NCBI GenBank assembly: GCA_034687125.1
Contig: JAQGBZ010000019.1
Coordinates: 62,001 to 126,000 of the forward strand
Direction of reading: 5' to 3'
Length of the DNA stretch: 64,000 bases
From: Neelides folsomi
Taxonomy: Eukaryota > Arthropoda > Collembola > Neelipleona > Neelidae
The notes beneath the pieces are model-generated. The model was given only the letters and a program-made list of their open reading frames with translations, was not told the origin of the DNA and ran no database searches. The position numbers and the translations under genes are program-made. Below are positions 62,801 through 64,000 of this stretch, in pieces (the first letter of the stretch is position 1; the number at the start of each line of letters is the position of its first letter).

Positions 62801-63963
62801 GATTGAGAGATTTACAATTGAAACCTGGAAGGACAAAACTAAAACAGTAAAGTAATATTTACTTATATTCCACATAGGATAGGTTAAAATGTTTTATAGC
62901 AGATTCGCATATCATTTGTCAAAATATTTACATTAACTTTACTGATTTCTGAACATGACAAATTATAAATATATTTATATAAAAGTAGTTATACGAGAGC
63001 GATATTAATTTTAGGTATCTGTAATCCTAATAATAATGAACTATACAAAAGAATTTTATATGGCTTACTAAAAGATATATAGTTTTTAGTTTATTGCATT
63101 TGCCATATTTTATCTAATCTTTTGGTCAATACATTAAAGAGACGTAGAGAATTGAATGTGTGAGGCTTCACATTCCTCCTTTCGCACATCACTCAATTTG
63201 AGGATTGAGGAGAAAAGTTTCATTTCCACTTCGTTTCCGAAAAAGCTTTTTCTTGTCAGCCCCTCCAACTTCAATCAACTTGGAAAAATCCAGTGGAACA
63301 ATAAAGTGAGTTCTTCATTATTAAAATGAAGAAAACTTTCATAATTTATTTTTAATATCCCTCCCATTTCTCAGTGTCAGGCTAGAAATATTCAATACGT
63401 TATTTCCATTTTACGCAAATTTTATTCGGGCTGTATTTGCGATATAAAATATACATTCATATATTATACTGAAATCATACACTACAATATATTTTTATAC
63501 CAATATAATTGTAATATAAAAACTTATACTACCTATTAATAACTTTAATTTAATTTTTAACTTTAATAATTTTTATTTAATAAATACGCTTGAATAATAA
63601 AAATTGGATAAAAATATTGAAATTATTGTAAAATTATGAAGAAAAACATAAATTGGTGTTTTTTCAAGTAGCGGAAAATTTAAAATTTAGGAAAATGGTA
63701 ACCCGGAATTAACTTTAGAGTTGGCGTGTTAATTGTAAATATGAAAAGGGTGAAGATGGTAAAGATTATTAAAAAGGGGCTTAAAGAAGGATTGTAGGGA
63801 GATTTGGGGGGTGAATTTCGGGGGTGGTTTTCGAGGTTGATCTGCCAAGTGTGTCGGGAACTGTGTGGTTGGGACGGAAGCCGGCCTTTGTCTTCCTTCC
63901 TTCCGTTCTCCCGGCCATTGGCCTGTAATATCAAATCTCACAACTTCACTCACTCATTTCAAC
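59864..63963. other. 5' flank of the Na+/K+-ATPase beta gene and intergenic DNA
   Basis: GC-richer until about 60050 (probable 5' UTR of the beta gene), then AT-rich. No gene was recognised on either strand. A GC-richer block at about 63820-63960, containing CCATTGG (CCAAT-type, near 63914), precedes an ATG at 63964. Confidence 0.5.
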
Positions 63964-64000
63964 ATGAACCTCTTAGATCCCCTCATGGCTTCCCAAAGGG
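63964..64000 (+). CDS. Possible start of a further gene cut by the window edge
   Basis: An ATG preceded by AAC opens a frame reading MNLLDPLMASQR to the last base. The first six residues equal those of vertebrate SOX8/9/10-type (SoxE) proteins, which begin MNLLDP, and a promoter-like GC-richer block lies just upstream. Twelve residues cannot establish identity, and a chance match is likely enough that this stays a hint only. Confidence 0.2.
   Translation, partial: MNLLDPLMASQR

Noticed and set aside
1..64000. CRISPR arrays, rRNA genes, transposase or reverse transcriptase genes
   Set aside because: No regularly spaced repeats, rRNA blocks or transposon protein motifs were seen on either strand; only non-autonomous repeat elements are present.

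Overview
The window is nuclear DNA of an animal, most likely an arthropod. It is AT-rich, protein-coding genes are split by many short GT-AG introns, and the recognisable genes are conserved metazoan ones: S-adenosylmethionine synthetase, mago nashi, a six-bladed kelch protein like RABEPK, a Ly6 protein, Myc, a sigma-class GST, an EFCAB10-like EF-hand protein, a lipocalin-like protein, ESCRT-II SNF8/VPS22 and a Na+/K+-ATPase beta subunit (nervana type). The taxon cannot be fixed from sequence reading alone; a non-insect hexapod such as a springtail would fit, but this is inference. All products and exon joins were deduced by matching reading frame, splice phase and remembered family sequences. 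No database search was possible.

Layout. 36-5262 (+): S-adenosylmethionine synthetase with a tandemly duplicated exon 4. 6952-7703 (-) and about 8100-9941 (+): mago nashi and the RABEPK-like kelch gene, head to head around a shared promoter region. 11752-13579 (-): GPI-type Ly6 protein. 13580-38036: about 24.5 kb with no gene I can support, holding only simple repeats, small inverted repeats and one MITE-like element; it lies directly upstream of Myc. 38037-41257 (+): Myc. 41704-43288 (-): unrecognised membrane protein, tail to tail with Myc, with a fold-back element in an intron. 44454-45422 (+): sigma GST. 47066-47957 (+): EFCAB10-like gene with at least one apparent frameshift. 48759-49575 (-): lipocalin-like secreted protein with a well placed TATA box. 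50259-51271 (+): SNF8. 52471-59863 (-): Na+/K+-ATPase beta, with a 23-nt microexon and a 5.7-kb intron. 59864-63963: no gene recognised; the last 37 bases may open a further plus-strand gene.

The genes do not form one pathway. They are mostly single-copy housekeeping genes plus a few secreted or membrane ones. The most interesting feature is the pair of 113-nt alternative exons in the S-adenosylmethionine synthetase gene. They encode two versions of the loop that gates the active site and are only 50 nt apart, the classic arrangement for mutually exclusive splicing. Other points of interest are a GC-AG intron with a competing in-frame GT donor in the GST gene, two Fbw7-type phosphodegron-like motifs in Myc, two fold-back elements, and an unnamed membrane protein family.
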